Under the pieces are notes generated by a model. It was not told where the DNA came from. It saw nothing but the letters and a program-made list of their open reading frames with translations, and ran no database searches. A stretch of 21,507 bases of DNA from an uncultured archaeon (GTDB lineage: Archaea; Thermoproteota; Nitrososphaeria; Nitrososphaerales; Nitrosopumilaceae). The position numbers and the translations under genes were made by a program. The stretch lies in the NCBI GenBank assembly GCA_937896495.1, contig CALBNQ010000169.1:1-21507 (forward strand). The letters are read 5' to 3'. Each line of letters opens with the position of its first letter. The first letter of the stretch is position 1. Below are positions 1 to 6,990 of the stretch, in pieces.

Positions 1-135
1 TTTTCTTTGCTGGTTTTCTTTTTACTACTTTCTTTTTAGCTGCAGTTTTCTTTGCTGGTTTTCTTTTTACTACTTTCTTTTTAGCTGCAGTTTTCTTTGC
101 TGGTTTTCTTTTTACTACTTTCTTTTTAGCTGCAG
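1..135. repeat. Three perfect tandem 45-bp repeats inside the coiled-coil gene
   Basis: Positions 1-45, 46-90 and 91-135 are identical, and a partial fourth unit (TTTTCTTTGC) follows at 136-145. The unit is an exact multiple of three, so copy-number change keeps the frame and alters only tail length. Identity includes synonymous positions, which points to recent expansion or gene conversion rather than selection on protein alone. The array continues past the left edge, so total copy number is unknown. Confidence 0.95.
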
Positions 136-787
136 TTTTCTTTGCAAGTAATTCTTTTAATTTTGTAAAAGATTTATCTAAAAGTTTTTTAGTTGATTCT
201 TCAATTTTAATTCGTTTTTCAACCTCTTTAACCAATTTTTCAGCTGTTTTATGACTAGTACTAATTGTTTCTCGTAAGGAAGGTTTTGTCTTTGACTGGT
301 TTTGAATTTTCGAATTAATTTTAGATTTTATTTCAGAGTATTGTGTAGTATCAAGTGCAATTTTCTTTGCAGTCTTTTTTCTACTTTTTATCTCAGAGAT
401 CAATTCCTCAACATGTTCAGATAGCAAACGAAGTCTGCTATCAGCATATTGTTTTTCCTCAGGATTTTCAGAAAATTCAATTTCTTGTTTAATTTGTTCA
501 ATTTCATCCTGTTCTCGAGATAATCGTTCTTCTGCAGATTGCACTAATCTTTCAATGCTTTCTAGTTGTGAAGTTTTTTGAGTAAGAATTCCTGAAACAT
601 CAGACACATCGTCTTGTTCTGATTCTATTTTTTTATCAATTGAATTTAAACCTGAGACAGAACGCCTTTCAGTAGAACGTATTTGTTTAAGCTGTTCTTC
701 AGCTTTCTTTCTAAGTTTAGTTGCTTCGGATTTCTTTTGACGTAGTTCAATTACTATATTTTCTAATGATGTCAATGATTCAATCAA
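1..787 (-). CDS. Coiled-coil protein with histone H1-like Lys/Ala repeat tail (C-terminus cut by window edge)
   Basis: An open frame runs on the minus strand from a stop at 833-835 to the window edge with no in-frame ATG. The first plausible start is TTG at 785-787, with a TATA-like CATATTAAC at 809-817, the usual leaderless distance. About the first 190 residues are charged and rich in Glu, Lys, Gln, Leu and Ile, looking like long coiled coil with few Gly or Pro. After 'KELLA' the protein becomes a basic tail of perfect 15-residue repeats (KKTAAKKKVVKRKPA) encoded by identical 45-bp units, continuing past position 1. Tails of this composition occur in histone H1-like and AlgP-like proteins and bind DNA or other polyanions non-specifically. 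I infer a nucleoid-associated or DNA-tethering role. No enzymatic motif is visible. The gene is certain in outline; start and function are not. Confidence 0.75.
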   Translation of the reverse strand, partial: MIESLTSLENIVIELRQKKSEATKLRKKAEEQLKQIRSTERRSVSGLNSIDKKIESEQDDVSDVSGILTQKTSQLESIERLVQSAEERLSREQDEIEQIKQEIEFSENPEEKQYADSRLRLLSEHVEELISEIKSRKKTAKKIALDTTQYSEIKSKINSKIQNQSKTKPSLRETISTSHKTAEKLVKEVEKRIKIEESTKKLLDKSFTKLKELLAKKTAAKKKVVKRKPAKKTAAKKKVVKRKPAKKTAAKKKVVKRKPAKK

Positions 788-808
788 GATAATTGACTCG
801 GTTAAGTT

Positions 809-817
809 GTTAATATG
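809..817 (-). promoter_or_regulatory. TATA-like element for the coiled-coil gene
   Basis: On the minus strand CATATTAAC is centred about 26 nt upstream of the proposed TTG start at 787. This spacing matches a leaderless archaeal transcript and is the main support for that start, since no Shine-Dalgarno sequence is seen. Confidence 0.4.
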
Positions 818-874
818 ATCATGAATTGACTTTCATGTAAAGAAAATTAACCAATTTTGATCGCATGATGAATC

Positions 875-889
875 TTTAAAAAATATTAA
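875..889 (+). promoter_or_regulatory. TATA box for the 911 gene
   Basis: An A/T run TTTAAAAAATATTAA lies 22-36 nt upstream of the GTG start at 911, consistent with transcription starting at or just before the start codon. No ribosome-binding site is seen. Confidence 0.5.
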
Positions 890-910
890 TTAAAAGATAT
901 TACCATAATT

Positions 911-1222
911 GTGGATTTTCACCCTAAAGAATTACCAATTTTGAAAATTTACGATCTCAAGGATGAAAAAGATGCAACTGAAGCAGTAGAAGACATGGTA
1001 AAAATTGGATTTGAAGGTAGTAAAGAAGGTTTTAAAATTCTTATGCCAAAAGAAACAAAACTTGCAAAAAGAATAGGGTATACAATCACTACAGGAGTTA
1101 CACACGGACTCAGGCAAGAAAATAAAATTAGAGACATAAAATATTGGACATACCATCATGATGCCGAACATTTTGCAATTGTTTTAATTAGCAATGGTGT
1201 TTTAACAGAATTAGGTTTTTGA
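911..1222 (+). CDS. Small conserved-looking protein of unknown function (103 aa)
   Basis: I do not recognise a family. The start is GTG at 911, downstream of an A/T-rich TATA element. The protein is soluble, of mixed charge, with no membrane segment, signal peptide or cysteine pairs. A Tyr/His-rich patch near residues 77-87 (KYWTYHHDAEHF) could bind metal, but this is speculative. The 3' end overlaps the tail of the PAP2 gene on the other strand by 12 bp. Reading as a real gene rests on the TATA spacing, the full use of the space between neighbours and a sensible amino-acid composition. Confidence 0.65.
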   Translation: MDFHPKELPILKIYDLKDEKDATEAVEDMVKIGFEGSKEGFKILMPKETKLAKRIGYTITTGVTHGLRQENKIRDIKYWTYHHDAEHFAIVLISNGVLTELGF

Positions 1223-1879
1223 TTTTTCAAAAAATTTGTAAAGTTTAGTTCGTTTGGCCATTACTCCAGCAAGCATAGCTCCAATTACAGCACCTCCAAT
1301 TACATCCATAGGATAATGTTGTAAAACATAGATTCGACTTATAGAAATCATTACAGGGTAAAGGAACATCAAATATGCACCTCGAGGGAATCTATGAGAT
1401 AGAGCATATCCCAAAATTATTCCAATTATCATTGCTCTTGCTGCATGTCCAGATGGGTATGATGCATCATATCCGCCTTCACAAAATAATGCAAAAGTGT
1501 CACGACTAATTGTTATAGGGAAAGGAACTCCGTCATATTCAAAATCAGGCCTATCTCGATCAACACCACATTTGATATATCCAGTTAGCAACGTAGCTAA
1601 AACAATCAAAATCATTAAAGTGATTCCAATTCTACGTGTTTTTGGAATAATGAGTACGATTATTCCAAATATCAACATGTTAAAAACATCACCACTTTCA
1701 GTTACATATTGCATAAAGAGATCCAATGATTGATTTCCTACATAATTAGAAAAAAATAAAATTACAGATTGATCAAAACTTTCAGTTATTCCAAAATAAA
1801 CAATTGTTGTAAGAATTAGAAATAAAATTGTCAAAAAAACAAAAGAACGCGACCTAATATCAAAAAGCCAATTTTGCAA
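1211..1879 (-). CDS. PAP2-superfamily membrane phosphatase
   Basis: The product is a 222-residue integral membrane phosphatase of the PAP2 (type 2 phosphatidic acid phosphatase) superfamily. All three family motifs are present: K103-x6-R110-P111, P142-S-G-H145, and S181-R-x5-H188 followed by D192. The two histidines are expected to be nucleophile and proton relay. About six hydrophobic segments are visible, near residues 13-31, 67-79, 85-101, 146-160, 168-187 and 193-207. Likely substrates are polyprenyl or other lipid (pyro)phosphates on the outer membrane face, for example dolichyl-phosphate recycling in glycosylation; this is inferred from the family, not shown by the sequence. The start is TTG at 1879, with a TATA-like element about 27 nt upstream in the region shared with pgk. 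Confidence 0.88.
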   Translation of the reverse strand: MQNWLFDIRSRSFVFLTILFLILTTIVYFGITESFDQSVILFFSNYVGNQSLDLFMQYVTESGDVFNMLIFGIIVLIIPKTRRIGITLMILIVLATLLTGYIKCGVDRDRPDFEYDGVPFPITISRDTFALFCEGGYDASYPSGHAARAMIIGIILGYALSHRFPRGAYLMFLYPVMISISRIYVLQHYPMDVIGGAVIGAMLAGVMAKRTKLYKFFEKSKT

Positions 1880-1902
1880 TTAATTAAACCTCAAGCATTG
1901 GT

Positions 1903-1915
1903 CTTTTAATTTTTG
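1903..1915. promoter_or_regulatory. Shared divergent promoter region, PAP2 / pgk
   Basis: The A/T element CTTTTAATTTTTG lies about 27 nt from the PAP2 TTG start on one side and about 29 nt from the pgk ATG on the other. It could serve as TATA box in both directions (TTTTAATT forward, TTAAAAG reverse). The whole intergenic space is only 58 bp, so the two promoters must overlap. Confidence 0.4.
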
Positions 1916-1937
1916 TTAATAGATAAAATTTGAAAAT

Positions 1938-3227
1938 ATGCATCATGATTTAAAAAAAATGGTTATGAAAAATTCTGATCGGCTTAAAGAATTTAACCAA
2001 GTGGATAATAGAAAAGGAGTGAAGGTACTCACGTTAGATGATTTTGATCTAAAAGGCAAGACAGTATTTTTGAGAGTTGATATGAATTGTCCTATTGATC
2101 CAGAAACAATGGAAATTTTAGGTATCAAAAGAATCGAAGAAACGATTGAGACATTAAAATCATTAAAAGATGCAAAAGTTGTTGTTGCATCTCATCAAGG
2201 TAGAGTTGGAAATAATGATTATACAGGGATGGACAAACATGCAAAAGTTCTAGAAAAATTAATGAACAGAAAAATCAAATATGTTGAGGATACAATTGGA
2301 AAAGCAGCACAAGATGCAATCAAAAATTTAGAAAACGGGGATATTTTACTTTTAGACAATCTAAGATTATGTGCAGAAGAAAATTATGAATTTTCATCTG
2401 AAAATGCAGCAAAAACAATCATGGTATCAAGATTATCAAAACTATTTGATCTTTGTGTTCTAGATTCATTTCCTAGTGCACATAGATCACATCCATCAAT
2501 AATTGGATTCCCACAAGTTTTACCTGCATGTGCAGGGAGAATTGTAGAAAGGGAAGTTAGAAACCTAGATGAAATAATGACTGTTGCAAAAGCACCTCAT
2601 GTTATCGTTCTTGGAGGTTCCAAAGTACCAGATAGATTAGAGGCAATCAAATTACTAATTCAAAATGGTAGAGCAGATCATGTGTTGTTAACAGGATTAA
2701 TTGGCAATGTATTCATGCGTGCACAAGCCAGAATTAAATCTCCACTAGGAATCAAAAGAGAAGAAGAAGTTGTTGCAAAAGCACATTCTCTAATAGGGGA
2801 ATATCCAGATGTTTTTGCCACACCAGTAGATATTGCAATTGACAAAGATGATGAAAGAGTAGAGATGGATGTAAGAGAAATGGGAAAAGGAGATAAAATT
2901 TATGATCTGGGTCCAAAAACAATTGAATATTATTCAAAATTAATCTCAGGTGCAGGTACTGTGTTTATCAGTGGGCCAGCAGGATTTTTTGAAAAAGAGA
3001 ATTTCAGTTACGGAACAAAATCACTATTAAATTCAGTTGCAAATTCAATGGCAACAACCATTGTTAGCGGAGGTCATTTAACAACGGCATTAAAACAACA
3101 AGGATTGGCAGATAAAATCAATCATATCAGTACTGCAGGGGGTGCACTAGTTCTGTATCTTACAGGAGAAAAATTACCTATGATCAAAGCATTAGAAGAT
3201 GCAGCAATAAAACACAGAACTAGATAG
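1938..3227 (+). CDS. pgk: Phosphoglycerate kinase
   Basis: PGK interconverts 3-phosphoglycerate plus ATP and 1,3-bisphosphoglycerate plus ADP. In an autotrophic archaeon it would mainly run toward gluconeogenesis. Family features in order: FLRVDMN near residue 45 (substrate-loop region), SHQGRVG (the PGK S-H-x-G-R signature), DNLRL, DSFPSAHR, GGSKVPDR (nucleotide site), FISGPAGFFE and the C-terminal glycine-rich STAGGALVLYL loop. The 429 residues are a little longer than a typical archaeal PGK. About 29 mostly charged residues precede the first conserved strand (VLTLDD). In-frame ATGs at residues 8 and 10 are alternatives, but the first ATG best fits the upstream TATA spacing. The stop overlaps the tail of the convergent zinc-ribbon gene by 8 bp. 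Confidence 0.96.
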   Translation: MHHDLKKMVMKNSDRLKEFNQVDNRKGVKVLTLDDFDLKGKTVFLRVDMNCPIDPETMEILGIKRIEETIETLKSLKDAKVVVASHQGRVGNNDYTGMDKHAKVLEKLMNRKIKYVEDTIGKAAQDAIKNLENGDILLLDNLRLCAEENYEFSSENAAKTIMVSRLSKLFDLCVLDSFPSAHRSHPSIIGFPQVLPACAGRIVEREVRNLDEIMTVAKAPHVIVLGGSKVPDRLEAIKLLIQNGRADHVLLTGLIGNVFMRAQARIKSPLGIKREEEVVAKAHSLIGEYPDVFATPVDIAIDKDDERVEMDVREMGKGDKIYDLGPKTIEYYSKLISGAGTVFISGPAGFFEKENFSYGTKSLLNSVANSMATTIVSGGHLTTALKQQGLADKINHISTAGGALVLYLTGEKLPMIKALEDAAIKHRTR

Positions 3228-3567
3228 ATGATTTACAAGAAGGATTAGGACATACTCTATCTTCAGTAGTTCCAAGATAAATTTCTAAATTACAAGAATT
3301 ACAACGTAATTTTTCAATTGGTTCAAAGAGTTTCATCCAAATAGTAGTAAAATTTTGTGCAATATTTCTAGCAAGACCAGAGGCACACAATTCATTAAAA
3401 AAAGATTCTAGATCATCGATAATCCATGAAGGATTGATATCGCCATTTTTTTTAATTATTTCAAATACATCATCATTTGAAAATTTAGAATCAACATTGT
3501 TGAATTTTTCAAAAATTATTTTTCGAATTTGGAGTTCAATTGGTACAGTAGGAATAAAATCGCCCAT
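3220..3567 (-). CDS. Zinc-ribbon protein at the end of the SUF operon
   Basis: This 115-residue protein has a mostly helical N-terminal part and a C-terminal four-cysteine zinc ribbon (C89-x2-C92-x13-C106-x4-C111). I do not recognise the family; the helical part could be winged-helix-like. ATG at 3567 is preferred because it follows the sufU stop (3569) directly. An in-frame ATG at 3591 would add eight residues and overlap sufU by 23 bp. It is the last gene after sufU, so probably cotranscribed, and may help or regulate Fe-S assembly or be a general nucleic-acid-binding protein. Neither role is shown by sequence. Confidence 0.75.
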   Translation of the reverse strand: MGDFIPTVPIELQIRKIIFEKFNNVDSKFSNDDVFEIIKKNGDINPSWIIDDLESFFNELCASGLARNIAQNFTTIWMKLFEPIEKLRCNSCNLEIYLGTTEDRVCPNPSCKSSI

Positions 3568-3568
3568 A

Positions 3569-4012
3569 CTAATAGAGATTAGCAGCCTCATCTTTTAGTT
3601 TATCCATATCTTGAGAATCATCCAAATGTTTTCCAAGATATGTATAAAGTGCAGATTTTAAGACCTTCAAAGACAATAAAGCACATTTAATTCTGACAGC
3701 CTGTAAATGCTCAAGTCCCAATTCACTCAAAACATCATTTTTCTCAATTTTTCGGACATCCTCAAGACTCTTACCTTTAGTTATTTCAGTTAACACCGAA
3801 GAACATGCCATACAAATTGCACATCCTTTTCCATGGAATTTAATATCAGTTACCTTATCATCATCAATTTTCATATCTATGTCAATACTATCACCACATA
3901 GAGGATTGGAATCATGAAAAGTTACATCATGATCTTTAATTTCACCATAGTTTATTGGATTTCTAGAATAATCTACAATTATCTCATGATAAATGTCAGC
4001 ATTGCTACTCAT
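3569..4012 (-). CDS. sufU: Fe-S scaffold / sulfur-acceptor protein, SufU/IscU family
   Basis: This 147-residue U-type protein accepts sulfur from the cysteine desulfurase or assembles the nascent cluster. The conserved ligands are C39-G-D41, C64 (in GKGCAICMACSS) and C110 (in RIKC). Two extra cysteines, C67 and C70, sit next to C64. The residue before C110 is Lys109, as in SufU, where IscU has His. Yet the C64-C110 spacing of 46 is close to IscU, without the roughly 20-residue insertion typical of bacterial SufU. Its start overlaps the sufS stop by 4 bp (ATGA), indicating translational coupling to its likely partner. Confidence 0.92.
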   Translation of the reverse strand: MSSNADIYHEIIVDYSRNPINYGEIKDHDVTFHDSNPLCGDSIDIDMKIDDDKVTDIKFHGKGCAICMACSSVLTEITKGKSLEDVRKIEKNDVLSELGLEHLQAVRIKCALLSLKVLKSALYTYLGKHLDDSQDMDKLKDEAANLY

Positions 4013-5253
4013 AGTTTAAACACCTTTGCCACTATATTTAATGAATTGACTAGTACGTCAATTTCCTCTTTAGTGTTGTAAATGTAAAAGCTAGCTCTAG
4101 ATGTTGCAGCAACATTTAGTCTTTCCATTAATACTTGTGCACAGTGATGTCCAGAACGAACGGCAATTCCTTCCTCATCAATTATTTGTGCAACATCATG
4201 AGGATGAACATCAGCAAAATTAAACGAGATCACACCACCACGCTTTGAAACATCTTTTGTTCCATAGATATGCAATCCCCGTACATGAGATAATTTATCG
4301 ATAGCATATGTTGTTAGTTCAATTTCATGTTGACGAATATTATCCATACCAATTTTTGTCAAATAATCAATTGCAGCACCTAATCCTACAACATCAGCAA
4401 TGTTTGGAGTTCCTGCTTCAAATTTGTAGGGTAAATCATTCCAAGTAGTTTCATATTTGTGAACTTCTCGAATCATATCACCACCACCATGAAAAGGGCT
4501 CATAGTTTCAAGAACTTGTTTTTTGACCCATAACACACCAATTCCTGTAGGACCCAACATTTTATGGCCAGAAAATGCAAAAAAATCACAGCCTAATTTT
4601 TCAAGATCTACACTCATGTGAGGGACAGCTTGTGCACCATCAATCAAAGTAAGAACACCTGCAGCCTTACATTTTTTGATTATTTTTTCTGCATCAGTAA
4701 TGGTTCCAAGAACATTAGACATCAAACTAAAAGTGACTAGTTTGACTTTACCTGTTGCAAGAAGTTTATCAAGATCATCTAAAATTAATTCCCCATTGTC
4801 ATCCATTCCTATGTATTCTAATTTAGCGCCTTTTTCTTGAGTTACCAGTTGCCAAGGGACAATATTAGAATGATGTTCATATTCAGTAGTTACTATGATG
4901 TCACCTTCTTTGATATGTGGTCTACCCCATGCATATGCAACTAAATTAATTGCCTCAGTAGTACCTCTAACAAAAATTATTTCTTGACGATTTTGAATAT
5001 TTACAAAACTTGCAATTTTATCTCGAGTTGCCTCATAAGATTCAGTGGCTTCTTCAGCTAAAGCATAAACAGCACGATGAATATTTGCATTATGATTTTG
5101 GTAATAATCAGTAATTGAATCAATTACTTGATTTGGTTTTTGAGTCGTAGATGCATTATCAAGATATACAAGAGGTTTGTTATCTCTGACTTTTCTTTCA
5201 AGAATTGGAAAATCTTTTCTAATATCTTTAAAAATGGATTCAGTACTTTGCAA
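4009..5253 (-). CDS. sufS: Cysteine desulfurase SufS (class II)
   Basis: SufS is a PLP enzyme that removes sulfur from cysteine as a protein persulfide for Fe-S assembly. The 414-residue length is standard. Visible are the PLP lysine K231 in SGHKMLGPTG, the substrate/cofactor histidines in EYEHHSN (near residue 127), the cofactor aspartate in LIDGAQA, and catalytic C371 in RSGHHCAQ. The short active-site loop of this last motif is typical of group II (SufS/CsdA) rather than IscS/NifS enzymes. No ATG is available at the 5' end; TTG at 5253 lies 2 bp after the Rieske stop. The 3' end overlaps sufU by 4 bp, and the pair is expected to work as a SufS-SufU complex. Confidence 0.95.
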   Translation of the reverse strand: MQSTESIFKDIRKDFPILERKVRDNKPLVYLDNASTTQKPNQVIDSITDYYQNHNANIHRAVYALAEEATESYEATRDKIASFVNIQNRQEIIFVRGTTEAINLVAYAWGRPHIKEGDIIVTTEYEHHSNIVPWQLVTQEKGAKLEYIGMDDNGELILDDLDKLLATGKVKLVTFSLMSNVLGTITDAEKIIKKCKAAGVLTLIDGAQAVPHMSVDLEKLGCDFFAFSGHKMLGPTGIGVLWVKKQVLETMSPFHGGGDMIREVHKYETTWNDLPYKFEAGTPNIADVVGLGAAIDYLTKIGMDNIRQHEIELTTYAIDKLSHVRGLHIYGTKDVSKRGGVISFNFADVHPHDVAQIIDEEGIAVRSGHHCAQVLMERLNVAATSRASFYIYNTKEEIDVLVNSLNIVAKVFKL

Positions 5254-5255
5254 TT

Positions 5256-5564
5256 TTAAACCTCTACGTAAATTTCATCAGCATCTATTTTAACATTGTA
5301 AACCATAAGAGGTATTTCTGCAGGAAGGTTTTGTGGGCAACCATCTTCTAGATTAAAGACAGAAAGATGTAAAGGACAACGAACACCCTCATCACTAAGA
5401 AAACCAGTTGAAAGATCAGCATCAGCGTGAGTACAAATTAAATCAGTGGCATGTATTTTTCCCTTGATATTAGCAATCAGTATTTTCTTTTCATCATGTG
5501 TAAATCTAAAAAGTTCGCCGTCTTTTACTTGCCCAGAATTACATGCTTTTATCCATTCAGACAA
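5256..5564 (-). CDS. Rieske-type [2Fe-2S] ferredoxin inside the SUF operon
   Basis: A soluble 102-residue Rieske domain with both ligand pairs: C44-T-H46 and C63-P-L-H66. Residues around them (CTHADADL, CPLHLSVF) match the small bacterial-type Rieske ferredoxins of dioxygenase systems. There is no signal peptide or membrane anchor, so it acts in the cytoplasm. It sits 4 bp after sufD and 2 bp before sufS. The placement suggests that it either delivers electrons during Fe-S assembly or is a client of it; the sequence does not decide. It could also serve an unrelated oxygenase. Confidence 0.92.
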   Translation of the reverse strand: MSEWIKACNSGQVKDGELFRFTHDEKKILIANIKGKIHATDLICTHADADLSTGFLSDEGVRCPLHLSVFNLEDGCPQNLPAEIPLMVYNVKIDADEIYVEV

Positions 5565-5568
5565 AAAA

Positions 5569-6975
5569 TCACCTATACTTGTAATGTTGTTCTATTTCAG
5601 CATCCTCGTTGTATCGTGTTTCTTCAATTTCAACAAATTTGGTTAGTTCATCATCAGTATTGATAGTGAGTTCACGATTATCCCATTTAGATTCAATAAG
5701 ATACGCAATCCAAGCTCTGACTTGAAATGACATTTTTCTTGAAAGAGGTTCTAAGAATCCTTCAACAATAGTTCTCTCAGCTTCTTCATGGCTAAGACAT
5801 CTAGTTTTTAGATAGAATATTTGCTCTTCATCAATTTGTGCAACAGATGCAGAGTGAGTTGCTTTAACATCATTTGTAAAAATTTCTAATCCAGGAATGG
5901 CATCAGATTTTGCATCTTTATCTAAAAGAATTGAACGCCCAGACAAAAATGAATTAGACTTTGCAGCATTTTCTTTAATTCTAATCATTCCTTTGAAAAG
6001 AGATTTGGATTTATTTCTAAGAATTGATTTTTCAACAACTCTTCCTTCAGTGGATGGGCTTTCATGATTCACATTAGTTTGAATATCAAAAGATTGTTCA
6101 TTGTTTCCAAAAATCACTTCAGAATCATTTGATGAAGCGCCAGTACCATTAAGAAAATATTCAATTTTGTATCTAGACAACATTGAACCAAACAATCCAG
6201 AATACCAATTTACTTTGGCATCTTGTGCCAAATCAGTTCTTCTTGTTGAAAAAGCAACTGCATGCTGATCCATCATTTGTAAAGTGGTAACATCCAATTG
6301 AGCATTTGATCCAAGAGTGGTATTGAGCAATTCAAGGTAAGCTTGTTGAGATTCAGTTTTTGGCGAGTATAATTCCTGAACAATTGTGGCTTTGCTATTT
6401 TCATCTGCAAAAATTATGTTTCTGGAGATAGTAGAAATATCATCTTCTGAAAGACAAGTTAAGAAATGAATTGGTTTATCCAAAATCATATTTTGTGGAA
6501 TGTGAATAAATACACCAGAATCAAAAGCGGCATTATTTAATGCTGTAAATTTATCTTCTTTTGAGTTTGAAGACTCTAAAGCCTTTTTTACAAGATCAAA
6601 GTTATTGTGAATTGCATCAGCAGTGGATGAAATTACAAGTCCTTTTGATTTCAATTCATCAGAAATATTGATTTTGTGAATATTTGTTCCAATTTGAATA
6701 ATACAAATTTCATTTTCTAATTCAGTTAATCTTTTTTCAAGAAAACTAGGAATTGTAGATGCAGTGGATGTTGACAATGAAACTTTTTCAGGATCCATTT
6801 TTTTAGCATCAGTGTATTTATTGTACAAAGGAGACATTTCGATTGGAAGACTTTCATATACAGACAATGAATTTTTTCTATATTCCTTTAGCCAATCAGG
6901 TTCATTTCTTGATGAAGAAATTTCATCAAGGTGTGCAGTATTCAGTTTTGAAAGGATTTCTTGAGACATGATCAT
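5569..6975 (-). CDS. sufD: Fe-S assembly scaffold component SufD
   Basis: SufD is a paralogue of SufB and forms the SufBC2D scaffold with it and the ATPase SufC. The 468-residue protein carries the SufBD beta-helix core. A histidine at H374 (THSASV) aligns by eye with the cluster-forming histidine of E. coli SufD, and the C-terminal helical part (HEEAERTIVEGFLEPL) resembles the equivalent region of SufB. The SufB-type cysteine is absent, as expected for SufD. Two starts are close together (ATG at 6975 and at 6969). The gene begins about 15 bp after the sufB stop and is followed by the Rieske gene at 4 bp. Confidence 0.9.
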   Translation of the reverse strand: MIMSQEILSKLNTAHLDEISSSRNEPDWLKEYRKNSLSVYESLPIEMSPLYNKYTDAKKMDPEKVSLSTSTASTIPSFLEKRLTELENEICIIQIGTNIHKINISDELKSKGLVISSTADAIHNNFDLVKKALESSNSKEDKFTALNNAAFDSGVFIHIPQNMILDKPIHFLTCLSEDDISTISRNIIFADENSKATIVQELYSPKTESQQAYLELLNTTLGSNAQLDVTTLQMMDQHAVAFSTRRTDLAQDAKVNWYSGLFGSMLSRYKIEYFLNGTGASSNDSEVIFGNNEQSFDIQTNVNHESPSTEGRVVEKSILRNKSKSLFKGMIRIKENAAKSNSFLSGRSILLDKDAKSDAIPGLEIFTNDVKATHSASVAQIDEEQIFYLKTRCLSHEEAERTIVEGFLEPLSRKMSFQVRAWIAYLIESKWDNRELTINTDDELTKFVEIEETRYNEDAEIEQHYKYR

Positions 6976-6990
6976 TCAATAAAATTTGGA

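Noticed and set aside
1..135. CRISPR array
   Set aside because: The repeats are directly adjacent with no spacers, are a multiple of three long, and translate as a Lys/Ala-rich tail in the open frame.
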